Below, piece by piece: positions 40,880-49,701 of a stretch of DNA of 64,000 bases. The position numbers were made by a program, and so were the translations under genes. The notes beneath the pieces are model-generated. The model did no database searches and was not told the DNA's origin. It saw nothing but the letters and a program-made list of their open reading frames with translations. The stretch is from the NCBI RefSeq assembly GCF_021728295.1, contig NZ_JAKJXE010000009.1, positions 1-64,000 of the forward strand, read 5' to 3'. This DNA comes from Pseudomonas petrae. Its GTDB lineage: Bacteria; Pseudomonadota; Gammaproteobacteria; Pseudomonadales; Pseudomonadaceae. Each line of letters starts with the position of its first letter. Positions within the stretch are counted from its first letter, which is position 1.

Positions 40880-41516
40880 GCCGGCGAGCCGCCAGCAGCG
40901 TAATCAAATCGGGAACCAGCACATCGAGGGACGCCTGGACTTCGGTCAGCGCAAGTGACGCGTCCACCAGGCGGTAGCGCTCGGGGGCCGCGGCGGCGCG
41001 CGACAGGTAGGTGCTGCGCACGGCGTCGAAGAACGCTCGGCCCTCTTGCTCGAAACGGTCAAGCTGACCACGCGCGGATGCGCGGGCCAGACCGATCTCG
41101 ATGGGCAGATCGAACACCAGGGTCAAATCCGGACGCAGCGCGCCCTGGACGAAATCTTCCAGCACGGCGATGCGCTCGATGGGCAGGCCACGGCCGCCTC
41201 CCTGGTATGCATACGTGGCATCGGTGAATCTGTCGCAAAGCACCACGGCGCCCCGCGCCAACGCCGGCCGAATCAAGGCCGCGAGGTGTTGCGCGCGGGC
41301 TGCAAACATCAGCAGCAGCTCGGTATCGACGAACATCTGCTCGTCACCGGGCGTCAACAGCAGCTCGCGGATACGCTCGGCCAATGGCGTACCACCCGGC
41401 TCGCGGGTCAGGACGACATCAATGCCCTCGCTGCGCAGGCGCTCGGCCAGGTAGTCGCGGTTGGTGCTTTTGCCGGCGCCTTCGGGGCCTTCCAGGGTAA
41501 TAAACAAACCGGTCAC
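40872..41516 (-). CDS. tmk: Thymidylate kinase
   Basis: A 214-residue kinase that makes dTDP. P-loop LEGPEGAGKST at residues 7-17, then TREPGGTPLAE, and the DRFTDATYAYQGGGRG lid/substrate segment. I chose a GTG start at 41516 with AAGGA about 8 bases before it, because homologues begin MTGLFITLEGPEG; an in-frame ATG at 41576 would overlap mltG and add 20 poorly fitting residues. It is 43 bases past mltG. Confidence 0.93.
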   Translation of the reverse strand: MTGLFITLEGPEGAGKSTNRDYLAERLRSEGIDVVLTREPGGTPLAERIRELLLTPGDEQMFVDTELLLMFAARAQHLAALIRPALARGAVVLCDRFTDATYAYQGGGRGLPIERIAVLEDFVQGALRPDLTLVFDLPIEIGLARASARGQLDRFEQEGRAFFDAVRSTYLSRAAAAPERYRLVDASLALTEVQASLDVLVPDLITLLAARRHG

Positions 41517-41559
41517 GGGCAGTCCTTGGTCAGTTTCAGGGCGAGTGTGCTCGCGGTTG

Positions 41560-42783
41560 TCATTTGCCGGGGGCATTGGCTGGGGTCGACGGATCTGCAG
41601 CGTCTGTCTGCGGTTTCGGCGGCTGCTCGCTCGCGCCCGGCTCTTCAGACCTGGACTCGGTCGGCTGCGGATCAGCACGTTGTGGATCTGTGGGCTGCTG
41701 CTCGGACGCGGGCTTATCGACGGATTCTGCAGGCAGCGCGGGTGCAGCGACAGGCGCCGGGCTGGAACGATAGTCCGCGCGACGCTTGAGCTGGAACTCC
41801 TTCACCGCCGCGTTGTGCGCATCCAGATCGGCAGAGAATACGTGACTGCCGTCCCCTCTCGCCACGAAGTACAGGCTGTTGCCGGCCACCGGATGCATCG
41901 CCGCATGGATCGCTTCACGCCCGACCATGGAAATCGGCGTTGGCGGCAAGCCGGAGATGACATAGGTGTTGTACGGCGTAGGTTCTTTCAGCAATGCCCG
42001 GGTGATCTTGCCGTTGTATCGCTCGCCGAGGCCATAAATGACGGTCGGATCAGTTTGCAGCAACATGCCCTGCTGCAAGCGACGCACGAACACGCCGGCA
42101 ATCTGGCCGCGCTCCTGAGGCACGCCGGTTTCCTTTTCCACCAGCGACGCCATGATCAGCGCCTGGTAAGGATCGGCGTACGCCACATCGGCAGCGCGTT
42201 TCTCCCATTCATCCTGGAGCACTTCATCCAGGCGGTTGTAGGCCTGTTTGAGCAGCTCTACGTCGGTCATGCCGCGCACGTAGCGATAGGTGTCCGGGAA
42301 AAACCGGCCTTCCGGGAAGACGTCCGGATGTCCCAGCTTCGCCATCAATTCGGTGTCGCTGAGATCGCTCGCCGTTTGCTCCAGCTTGACCTGTTTAGCC
42401 AGCGCCGCGCGCACCTGACGGAATGTCCAGCCCTCCACCAGGGTGACGCTGTACTGAACCACTTCACCTTTTTGCCAGAGATCGAGCAGCGACTCGGCGT
42501 TCATGCCGGGCGCCATGCGGTATTCGCCACTGTGCAGCGACTGGCCTTGCAGATTGAAGCGCCAGTACAGCCGCAGCCAGAACGCGTCCTTGATGACGCC
42601 GTCGGCTTGCAGCCGATTCAGCACGCCGGTCGGCGACGAGCCGGATGGCACATCCAGCAGTTTTTCCTGGGTCAGATTGAGGGGCTGTTGCAGCGCGCTG
42701 TTCTGCTGCCAATAAGCCACACCCAGCAACAGCCCCGCCAGAACCACACCTGTTTCCAGCAAGACGAGTAATTTTCGGATCAC
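41560..42783 (-). CDS. mltG: Endolytic murein transglycosylase MltG
   Basis: A 407-residue inner-membrane enzyme thought to cleave nascent glycan strands and end their growth. One N-terminal helix (LLETGVVLAGLLLGVAYW), then the YceG domain; the catalytic glutamate is in IMASLVEKETGVPQER, and YNTYVISGLPPTPIS follows. The last 65 residues are a Pro/Ala/Glu-rich low-complexity tail that looks longer than in the E. coli protein. The start is GTG, three bases past the pabC stop. Confidence 0.93.
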   Translation of the reverse strand: MIRKLLVLLETGVVLAGLLLGVAYWQQNSALQQPLNLTQEKLLDVPSGSSPTGVLNRLQADGVIKDAFWLRLYWRFNLQGQSLHSGEYRMAPGMNAESLLDLWQKGEVVQYSVTLVEGWTFRQVRAALAKQVKLEQTASDLSDTELMAKLGHPDVFPEGRFFPDTYRYVRGMTDVELLKQAYNRLDEVLQDEWEKRAADVAYADPYQALIMASLVEKETGVPQERGQIAGVFVRRLQQGMLLQTDPTVIYGLGERYNGKITRALLKEPTPYNTYVISGLPPTPISMVGREAIHAAMHPVAGNSLYFVARGDGSHVFSADLDAHNAAVKEFQLKRRADYRSSPAPVAAPALPAESVDKPASEQQPTDPQRADPQPTESRSEEPGASEQPPKPQTDAADPSTPANAPGK

Positions 42784-42786
42784 GAA

Positions 42787-43605
42787 TCAGATATCCAGAA
42801 GCCCGCGAACAAGGTGTTGGAGTTTACGGGTCAGCGGCCCAACCGGCCAGTTCATATGCTCGACGCCACGCACCGGCCAGATGCCGTACACGCTGTTGCA
42901 GACAAACACCTCATCGGCCTTTTGCAGGTCGGACATCTGCAGGTCCAGCTCACGGGCCGGCATGTTCTCGCGCTCTGCCAGCGCAAGGATCTCCGCCCGC
43001 ATCACACCGGCCACGCCACAGCGGCGCAGGTCGGGCGTCAGCAACACCCCGCCCTTGACCATAAACAGATTGCTGTAGACCGCTTCGACGATGCGCCCCG
43101 ACACGTCCCGCATCAGCCCTTCGGCGTACTCGGCACTTTGCCATTCCCCACGGGCCAGCACTTGCTCAAGGCGATTGAGGTGCTTGAGCCCGGCCAGCAG
43201 CGGCTGCTCGGCGAGGCGGGTCTCACAGGCGAACAGTTTGATGCCCTGCTCTGCATGACTTTCAGGGTAAGCCGGCAGCGGACCCGCCTGAAGGATGCGT
43301 CGCGGCAGCGCGTCCGACGCGGGTGCATAGCCACGCACGCCATCGCCACGGGTGACGATGAGCTTCATCACGCCTTCACCCAACTGAGCGGCGAAGCGGC
43401 AGCATTCCTCGTCGACCAGCGCCAGATCGAGGTTCAGTGCCAGCCGCTGCGCGCCCACTGCCAGACGCTGCAGATGACGCGGGAAGAGCACTGGCTGTCC
43501 GGCCTTGACGAGGACGGTCTCGAAGAGACCATCGCCGTACGCCAACCCCCGATCCTTGACGGCCAGGGAGTCCGCTGCAAGGCCATCGATCCTGCTCACG
43601 ATCAT
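42787..43605 (-). CDS. pabC: Aminodeoxychorismate lyase
   Basis: A 272-residue fold-type IV PLP enzyme that releases pyruvate from aminodeoxychorismate to give p-aminobenzoate for folate. DRGLAYGDGLFETVLVKAGQ is the N-terminal signature; the PLP lysine is in LAGLKHLNRLEQVLARGEW. It overlaps fabF by 4 bases and precedes mltG closely, the fabF-pabC-mltG-tmk-holB order shared by many gammaproteobacteria. Confidence 0.93.
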   Translation of the reverse strand: MIVSRIDGLAADSLAVKDRGLAYGDGLFETVLVKAGQPVLFPRHLQRLAVGAQRLALNLDLALVDEECCRFAAQLGEGVMKLIVTRGDGVRGYAPASDALPRRILQAGPLPAYPESHAEQGIKLFACETRLAEQPLLAGLKHLNRLEQVLARGEWQSAEYAEGLMRDVSGRIVEAVYSNLFMVKGGVLLTPDLRRCGVAGVMRAEILALAERENMPARELDLQMSDLQKADEVFVCNSVYGIWPVRGVEHMNWPVGPLTRKLQHLVRGLLDI

Positions 43606-44846
43606 TCGGCGTAACGGCGGAAGACCAGCGAACCGTTGGTGCCGCCAAAACCGAAGGAGTTGGAGATCACCACGTCGATCGGCATTTTCCGCGGCTCGTG
43701 GGGAACGAAGTCCAGGTCGCAGCCTTCATCGGGCTCGTCGAGGTTGATCGTCGGTGGCGCGACCTGATCCTTGATCGCCAGCACACTGAAAATCGCTTCG
43801 ATCGCACCGGCGGCGCCCAGCAGGTGACCCGTCATCGATTTGGTCGAACTGACGGCCAGTTTGTAGGCGTGCTCGCCGAACACCTTCTTGATGGCACTGA
43901 CTTCGGCCAGATCGCCCGCAGGCGTGGAGGTGCCGTGGGCGTTGATGTATTGCACGTCCTCGGGGCGAATCTTGGCATCGCGCAGGGCATTGGTGATACA
44001 GCGCGCGGCACCGGCACCGTCATCGGGCGGCGAGGTCATGTGAAACGCGTCGCCGCTCATGCCAAAGCCGATCAGCTCGGCGTAAATGGTCGCGCCCCGC
44101 GCTTTGGCGTGCTCAAGCTCTTCGAGGACCATGGCGCCTGCCCCGTTGGACAGCACGAAGCCGTCGCGGCCCTTGTCCCACGGACGGCTCGCGCGCGCGG
44201 GCTCATCGTTGCGGGTAGACAACGCGCGGGAGGCACCAAAGCCGCCCATGCCCAGGCCGCAGGCCGCCATTTCAGCGCCGCCGGCAATCATCACGTCGGC
44301 TTCGTCGTACGCGATGTTGCGCGCGGCCATGCCGATGCAGTGCGTGCTCGTGGTGCAAGCGGTGGCGATGGCGTAGTTGGGGCCCTGTGCGCCAAGATGG
44401 ATCGACAGAAACCCGGAAATCATGTTGATGATCGACCCCGGTACGAAGAACGGGGAGATCTTGCCTGGTCCCTGCTCATGCATCAGCCGGCTGGTGTTCT
44501 CGATATTGGTGAGGCCCCCGATGCCCGATCCCATCGCCACGCCGACGCGCTCACGATTGGTGTCATCGATTTTGATACCGGAGTTGCGCACGGCCTGAAA
44601 GCTGGCAGCCAGCCCGTACTGGATGAACAGATCGAGTCTGCGGGCCTCTTTGGCCGACAGGTATTCCTCGACGTTGAATCCCTTCACCGAACCGCCAAAG
44701 CGGGTGGTGTATTGGGACAGGTCCGTGTGTTCGATAGGCCCAATGCCACTCTGGCCAGCCAGAATGCCTTGCCAGGTGCTCGGGACATCCGTGCCCAAAG
44801 GCGTCAGCATACCCATACCGGTGACCACGACGCGTCTACGCGACAC
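43602..44846 (-). CDS. fabF: 3-oxoacyl-[ACP] synthase II
   Basis: A 414-residue condensing enzyme that elongates acyl-ACP. The nucleophile is in ATACTTSTHCIGMA; catalytic histidines are in NAHGTSTPAGD and MTGHLLGAAGAIEA. The GTG start opens MSRRRVVVTGMGMLTPLG. A terminator-like hairpin separates it from acpP, so its level can be set below that of acyl carrier protein. C-terminal FGFGGTNGSLVFRR is standard. Confidence 0.97.
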   Translation of the reverse strand: MSRRRVVVTGMGMLTPLGTDVPSTWQGILAGQSGIGPIEHTDLSQYTTRFGGSVKGFNVEEYLSAKEARRLDLFIQYGLAASFQAVRNSGIKIDDTNRERVGVAMGSGIGGLTNIENTSRLMHEQGPGKISPFFVPGSIINMISGFLSIHLGAQGPNYAIATACTTSTHCIGMAARNIAYDEADVMIAGGAEMAACGLGMGGFGASRALSTRNDEPARASRPWDKGRDGFVLSNGAGAMVLEELEHAKARGATIYAELIGFGMSGDAFHMTSPPDDGAGAARCITNALRDAKIRPEDVQYINAHGTSTPAGDLAEVSAIKKVFGEHAYKLAVSSTKSMTGHLLGAAGAIEAIFSVLAIKDQVAPPTINLDEPDEGCDLDFVPHEPRKMPIDVVISNSFGFGGTNGSLVFRRYAE

Positions 44847-44891
44847 AGGACTCTCCTTTCTTCTATTGATGAAACGCTGCCCTATTCAAAG

Positions 44892-44923
44892 AAAAAACCG
44901 CACGCCAGGGGCAGTGCGGTTTC
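44892..44923 (-). terminator. Terminator between acpP and fabF
   Basis: AAACCGCAC and GTGCGGTTT pair around a GC-rich loop and are followed by T-rich sequence on the minus strand. Part of the acpP transcript probably ends here, giving an abundant short acpP mRNA. Confidence 0.8.
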
Positions 44924-44953
44924 TCCAGGACAGCAAACTACGATTACAAAATC

Positions 44954-45190
44954 TTACGCCTGGTGGGCAGTAACGTAATCGATAGCCGCTTGAACAGTAG
45001 TGATCTTCTCGGCTTCTTCGTCAGGGATTTCGGTCTCGAATTCCTCTTCCAGAGCCATTACCAGCTCAACGGTATCAAGGGAGTCGGCACCCAGGTCTTC
45101 AACGAAGGAAGCACTGTTGGTGACTTCCTCTTCCTTGACGCCAAGTTGTTCGGCAACGATTTTCTTGACGCGCTCTTCGATGGTGCTCAT
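44954..45190 (-). CDS. acpP: Acyl carrier protein
   Basis: A 78-residue acidic protein that carries fatty acyl chains on phosphopantetheine. Ser38 sits in the standard GADSLDTVELVMALEEEF. It has its own promoter upstream and a terminator just downstream, which fits the very high level this protein needs. Confidence 0.98.
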   Translation of the reverse strand: MSTIEERVKKIVAEQLGVKEEEVTNSASFVEDLGADSLDTVELVMALEEEFETEIPDEEAEKITTVQAAIDYVTAHQA

Positions 45191-45242
45191 ACCGTGTTTT
45201 AACTCCTAGTGGACAAATTCAGGCAGCTGGCCGATGGGTAAG

Positions 45243-45270
45243 TGTATAGAAGAGGTTTTGCGCATTTCAA
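45243..45270 (-). promoter_or_regulatory. Sigma70 promoter of acpP
   Basis: On the minus strand TTGAAA (45270-45265), a 16-base spacer and TATACA (45248-45243). Transcription would start near 45236, leaving a leader of about 45 bases before acpP. Confidence 0.65.
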
Positions 45271-45376
45271 GCTAAACGCAATTCCCGCTACGCCCAACAG
45301 CCCTCTGCCCCTTAAAAGATTTCAGCTTTATAACGGATTTTAGACAGCCCGTATGACATTTTTTCGATACGACCGG

Positions 45377-46114
45377 TCACATGTACATGCCGCCGTTGAC
45401 GGGGATTGTAGCCCCGGTAACGTAGCCTGCACCTTCTGAGGCAAGAAAAGCGACAACATGCGCGATCTCTTCTGCCTGCCCCAGTCGGCCCAGAGGAATC
45501 TGTGCCGTCAGGGAATCACGTTGCGCTTCTGGCAACTCGCGCGTCATGTCGGTGTCGATGAAGCCCGGCGTCACCGAGTTGACCGTCACTGCGCGCGACC
45601 CGACTTCACGTGCCAGGGCACGACTGAAGCCTTCCAGACCCGCCTTGGCGGCGGCGTAGTTTACTTGACCTGCGTTGCCCATGGCACCCACAACCGAACC
45701 AATGCTGATGATCCGGCCCCAGCGCGCCTTGGTCATCCCGCGCAGGACGCCCTTGGACAGGCGGAACAGGCTGCTCAGGTTGGTGTTGATGACGTCATGC
45801 CACTCGTCATCCTTCATGCGCATCATCAGGTTGTCACGGGTGATACCGGCGTTGTTGACCAGGATCAACGGCGCGCCAACGCGTTCGGTGATCTGGGCCA
45901 GCGCGGCGGCAACGGATTCGTCGCTGCCCACGTCCAGCGCCAGGCCGAAGCCTTCGATGCCGTTTTCCTTGAAATAAGCGGTGATCTTCTCGGCCCCGGA
46001 CTCGGACGTTGCCGTGCCCACGACGATGGCGCCGTTACGACCCAGTTCAAGGGCGATCGCCCGGCCAATGCCACGGCTTGCGCCGGTGACAAGTGCAACT
46101 TTACCCTGACTCAT
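45377..46114 (-). CDS. fabG: 3-oxoacyl-[ACP] reductase
   Basis: A 245-residue short-chain dehydrogenase that reduces 3-oxoacyl-ACP with NADPH. The cofactor motif is TGASRGIGRAIA, the NNAG motif is LVNNAGITRDN, and the catalytic Ser-Tyr-Lys are in ISIGSVVGAMGNAGQVNYAAAK (Tyr in NYAAAKAG). It follows fabD by 15 bases. Confidence 0.97.
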   Translation of the reverse strand: MSQGKVALVTGASRGIGRAIALELGRNGAIVVGTATSESGAEKITAYFKENGIEGFGLALDVGSDESVAAALAQITERVGAPLILVNNAGITRDNLMMRMKDDEWHDVINTNLSSLFRLSKGVLRGMTKARWGRIISIGSVVGAMGNAGQVNYAAAKAGLEGFSRALAREVGSRAVTVNSVTPGFIDTDMTRELPEAQRDSLTAQIPLGRLGQAEEIAHVVAFLASEGAGYVTGATIPVNGGMYM

Positions 46115-46129
46115 GCAGGCGTCTCCTAA

Positions 46130-47068
46130 TCAGGCCAGCGCCGCACGAGCGGCGGCGAAGGCGTCTGGGGTATTGAGGTTGTGGGTGGCCACGCCATCGG
46201 CGCAACGCTTGTTCAATCCGGCGAGGACCTTGCCCGGGCCGCACTCGACCAGTTGCAGGGCGCCCTGGGCCGCCAGCGTCTGGATCGATTCGACCCAACG
46301 CACTGGCTTGTAGAGCTGCTGCAGCAGATCGGCTTTCAGCGTCTCGAGGTCGGACACGACACTCGCGGTCACGTTCTGCACCAGCGGGATCTGCGGCACC
46401 TGCCAGTCAATGGCAGCGATCGATTCAGCGAAGCGTTCGGCCGCCGGGCGCATCAGTTCGCAATGGGAAGGCACGCTCACCGGCAACGGCAAGGCACGCT
46501 TGGCGCCCTTGGCCTTGCAGACGTCGATGGCACGCTCCACGGCGGCCTTGGCACCGGCAATCACGACTTGTCCGGGCGAATTGAAATTCACCGCGCTGAC
46601 CACATCGCCCTGAGCCGCTTCGGCACAGGCAGCAATGACCACCGCATCGTCCAGGCCCAGAATGGCCGCCATGCCGCCCTGCCCCGCAGGCACGGCTTCC
46701 TGCATCAACTGACCTCGGCGCTCGACCAGCTTCACAGCGTCCGCAAGAGTCAGACTGCCGGCCGCGACCAGCGCGCTGTACTCACCCAGACTGTGGCCGG
46801 CGACATACGCCGAACGCACCCCGCCTTCCGCCAGCCACAGACGCCACAAGGCAATCGAGGCGGTGAGGATGGCAGGCTGGGTTTTATCGGTCTGATTGAG
46901 GCGCTCTTCGGGGCCCTGCTGGGTCAGCGCCCAGAGGTCATAGCCCAGAGCATCGGAAGCTTCTTTGAACGTCTCCAGCACCAGCGGATGCTGCGCGCCC
47001 AGCTCGGCCAGCATGCCGAGGGACTGCGAGCCTTGGCCCGGAAAGACAAATGCGACGGAAGCAGACAT
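46130..47068 (-). CDS. fabD: Malonyl-CoA:ACP transacylase
   Basis: A 312-residue transferase that loads malonate onto ACP. The nucleophile serine lies in VAGHSLGEYSALVAAG; FVFPGQGSQ is at the start and the catalytic histidine is in SVPSHCELM. The ATG at 47068 gives the family-typical MSASVAFVFPGQGSQ. It lies between plsX and fabG as in the conserved fab cluster. Confidence 0.97.
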   Translation of the reverse strand: MSASVAFVFPGQGSQSLGMLAELGAQHPLVLETFKEASDALGYDLWALTQQGPEERLNQTDKTQPAILTASIALWRLWLAEGGVRSAYVAGHSLGEYSALVAAGSLTLADAVKLVERRGQLMQEAVPAGQGGMAAILGLDDAVVIAACAEAAQGDVVSAVNFNSPGQVVIAGAKAAVERAIDVCKAKGAKRALPLPVSVPSHCELMRPAAERFAESIAAIDWQVPQIPLVQNVTASVVSDLETLKADLLQQLYKPVRWVESIQTLAAQGALQLVECGPGKVLAGLNKRCADGVATHNLNTPDAFAAARAALA

Positions 47069-47206
47069 TAACAAGCCCCTGATTATTCTCGTCAAAATGA
47101 GCGTCCGGCGGGCCGAACGCGAGGTAATTCAATGTGTTGCGATGGACAGTTGGATGACCATGCGGTCACAGGCGTCACATTCTAGCCCAAGACTCGCATT
47201 GAAGCC

Positions 47207-48214
47207 CTAAAGCAGATCCTCAAGACGACCGCGCAAGCGCTGCGGCAGGTTTTCCTGAATCTCGATCAACGCCCGCTGTATCGCGCTCTGGAAACCGTGC
47301 GCATCGGCCGAACCGTGGCTCTTCACCACGATGCCCTGCAGACCCAGGAAGCTGGCGCCGTTGTGCCGCGCCGGGGCCAGATCGGCCTTGAGTCGGCCGA
47401 GCACAGGCCTTGCCATCAAACCCGCCAGTCGCGACAGCACGTTGCGGCGAAACAGCCGCTCGATCCGCTCGCCAATCATCAATGCCAGGCCTTCGCTGGA
47501 CTTCAGCAGCACGTTGCCGACAAAACCGTCGCAGACCACGACATCCGCCTCACCCCGATACAGGCCATCGCCTTCAACAAAACCGATGTAGTTCAGCCCC
47601 GGCGCAGCCTGCAACAGACTGGCCGCCAGCTTGACCTGCTGATTGCCCTTGATGTCTTCGGTGCCGACGTTCAGCAGTGCGACTCTGGGTCGCACCACAC
47701 CCAGCGCCTCAGCCGCCACCGAACCCATCACGGCGAACTGATAAAGATGCTCGGCGGTGCAATCCACGTTCGCGCCCAGATCCAGCAGCTGGCAATAACC
47801 GCGCTGTGTCGGAATCGCTGCGACCATGGCCGGGCGGTCGATGCCCGGCAAGGTTTTCAGTACGAATCGGGACAGCGCCATCAAGGCACCGGTGTTGCCT
47901 GCACTGACACAGGCGTGGGCCTTGCCATCGGCGAGAAGCCCCAACGCGACGCGCATCGACGAATCAGGCTTGCCCCGCAAGGCCTGGGACGGACGCTCAT
48001 CCATGGTGATGATTTCACTGGCATGCACAACGTGCAGGCGCGAGCGATCAACACCGGAGTGGAGTGCGATGAGTTCTTCAAGAAGGGAGGCTTGACCGAC
48101 GAGGGTCAGGTGTAGCGAGGGAGTGGCAAGCAGGCAGGCAATGCTGGCCTGAACAATGTTGCGGGGACCGAAGTCCCCGCCCATTGCGTCGATCGCGATG
48201 ACCGGAGCAGACAA
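47207..48214 (-). CDS. plsX: Phosphate acyltransferase PlsX
   Basis: A 335-residue peripheral membrane enzyme that makes acyl-phosphate from acyl-ACP, the first step toward phosphatidic acid by the PlsX/PlsY route. AIDAMGGDFGP at residues 8-18 and LLNVGTEDIKGNQQVK are diagnostic. The start codon is TTG, 4 bases after the rpmF stop; there is no better candidate, since the conserved sequence starts immediately. Confidence 0.94.
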   Translation of the reverse strand: MSAPVIAIDAMGGDFGPRNIVQASIACLLATPSLHLTLVGQASLLEELIALHSGVDRSRLHVVHASEIITMDERPSQALRGKPDSSMRVALGLLADGKAHACVSAGNTGALMALSRFVLKTLPGIDRPAMVAAIPTQRGYCQLLDLGANVDCTAEHLYQFAVMGSVAAEALGVVRPRVALLNVGTEDIKGNQQVKLAASLLQAAPGLNYIGFVEGDGLYRGEADVVVCDGFVGNVLLKSSEGLALMIGERIERLFRRNVLSRLAGLMARPVLGRLKADLAPARHNGASFLGLQGIVVKSHGSADAHGFQSAIQRALIEIQENLPQRLRGRLEDLL

Positions 48215-48218
48215 GAAA

Positions 48219-48401
48219 TTACTCGTCAGCGCCCTTGTCGATCACTTTACGGCCACGGTATACGCCTTCTGGCGATACGTGGTGACGCAGGTGAACTTCA
48301 CCGGTGGTTTTTTCTACAGACAGAGTGCTAGCCTCGAGAGCGTCGTGCGAACGACGCATGTCACGGGCAGAGCGGGATTTTTTGTTCTGCTGAACAGCCA
48401 T
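48219..48401 (-). CDS. rpmF: 50S ribosomal protein L32
   Basis: A 60-residue ribosomal protein: [20 protein letters not shown] at the start, [20 protein letters not shown] in the middle. It lacks the zinc cysteines seen in some L32 forms. It is between yceD and plsX, the standard position. Confidence 0.97.
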
Positions 48402-48414
48402 AATTGATTAACTC

Positions 48415-48942
48415 CTAAACGTTTGGGTCACGCTTTAACTGCGCCAATACACTGAACGGGTTGGACCGCGTTACCTCGTCCTCGCTCGGTTCGGACTCAT
48501 TAAGGTCCGCCGGCGGCTGGCATTCTTTCGGATCATGAGTTGGAACAATGGGCAAGGCGAGCAGAAGCTCATCCTCGATCAAAGCCAGCAGATCCATGGG
48601 ATCTTCGCCGAGTTCCAGCACGTCATAGCCTTTCGGCATCGACTGGGTGTTTGCACCCTCCTTCACCACGGCATAACTGCATTCGCTGTGGATCGGAAAG
48701 GTGACCAGCTCAAGACAACGCTGGCAAACCATTTTGACTTCGACGTCAATTTCGCTGTGGATAACCACAGCCCGTTGCTCGTCTCGCTCAAAAACGAATT
48801 TCGCCTGCACCGTACCGAGATTGTCAGCAAGCGGGTCGCAGAGTCTCTCCAAATCAGCCAGCAGCATCTCTCCCTGAAGAGTAGTGCCACGATCAGCTAA
48901 TTTGCGCGGGTCAACGTGAGGTGGAATCGGGTCATTCAACAT
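48415..48942 (-). CDS. yceD: YceD/DUF177 family protein, probable 23S rRNA accumulation factor
   Basis: A 175-residue protein of the DUF177 family. Two cysteines lie in KMVCQRCLELV, typical of the family, and an acidic C-terminal half (LELGEDPMDLLALIEDELLLALPIVP) follows. Plant and E. coli relatives aid 23S rRNA accumulation, which fits its pairing with rpmF, 13 bases downstream. It is divergent from maf. Confidence 0.92.
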   Translation of the reverse strand: MLNDPIPPHVDPRKLADRGTTLQGEMLLADLERLCDPLADNLGTVQAKFVFERDEQRAVVIHSEIDVEVKMVCQRCLELVTFPIHSECSYAVVKEGANTQSMPKGYDVLELGEDPMDLLALIEDELLLALPIVPTHDPKECQPPADLNESEPSEDEVTRSNPFSVLAQLKRDPNV

Positions 48943-49048
48943 AGGCGCAGCATTCTAGGGACGACCCTTGCGACTGTCAAAGGAAATTCAGGCCTGTTCG
49001 CAACCTGACCTGCTGATTACACTCGACTTTCATGTTTCGGAGCCACCC

Positions 49049-49627
49049 ATGCTGCCTCTACTCCTTGCTTCCAGCTCGCCCTACCGCCGCGAATTGCTCG
49101 ATCGCCTGCGCTTGCCATTCGTCTGCGCGTCGCCCGACATCGATGAAAGCCGTCGGCCAAACGAGCCGGCAATCGACCTTGTGACCCGACTGGCGCGCGA
49201 GAAAGCCATGGCACTGGCTGGCCAATTCCCCGACCACCTGATCATCGGTTCGGACCAGGTGGCAGTGCTTGGCGAGCAAATCCTCGGCAAGCCGCACACC
49301 TTCGAGCGCGCCCTGGAACAGCTGAAGGCGAGCAGCGGCAACAGCGTCAGCTTCCTCACGGGCCTGGCGCTCTTCAACAGCCGCACAGGTGAGTGCCAGG
49401 TTGAGTGCGTGCCTTTCACCGTCCACATGCGCCAGATGGACGACAATCGCATCAGCCGCTACCTCCACGCCGAGCAACCCTATGACTGCGCGGGCAGCTT
49501 CAAGGCTGAAGGACTGGGCGTCAGCCTGTTCCGCAGCACCGAAGGCGCGGATGCGACCAGCCTGATCGGCCTTCCTTTAATACGCCTGGTGGACATGCTG
49601 ATGAACGAAGGCATCGAGCTGCCCTGA
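49049..49627 (+). CDS. Maf-family nucleotide pyrophosphatase (YceF type)
   Basis: A 192-residue enzyme that hydrolyses modified nucleotides; the YceF subgroup prefers 7-methyl-GTP. The start motif is LLLASSSPYRRELLDRL; further sites are DESRRPNEPA, IIGSDQVAVLG and AGSFKAEGLGVSLF. The ATG at 49049 follows CGGAGCC and opens the family-typical N-terminus. It stands alone and is convergent with sppA, sharing a terminator. Confidence 0.93.
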   Translation: MLPLLLASSSPYRRELLDRLRLPFVCASPDIDESRRPNEPAIDLVTRLAREKAMALAGQFPDHLIIGSDQVAVLGEQILGKPHTFERALEQLKASSGNSVSFLTGLALFNSRTGECQVECVPFTVHMRQMDDNRISRYLHAEQPYDCAGSFKAEGLGVSLFRSTEGADATSLIGLPLIRLVDMLMNEGIELP

Positions 49628-49649
49628 TCTCGATAAAATAAACCGATGC

Positions 49650-49679
49650 GAAAAGCCCGACCAAAGGCCGGGCTTTTCA
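49650..49679. terminator. Bidirectional terminator between maf and sppA
   Basis: AAAAGCCCG and CGGGCTTTT form a hairpin with A-tract on one side and T-tract on the other, placed between two converging genes. Confidence 0.88.
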
Positions 49680-49701
49680 TCACACGTGAAGGCTGAAGCA
49701 A

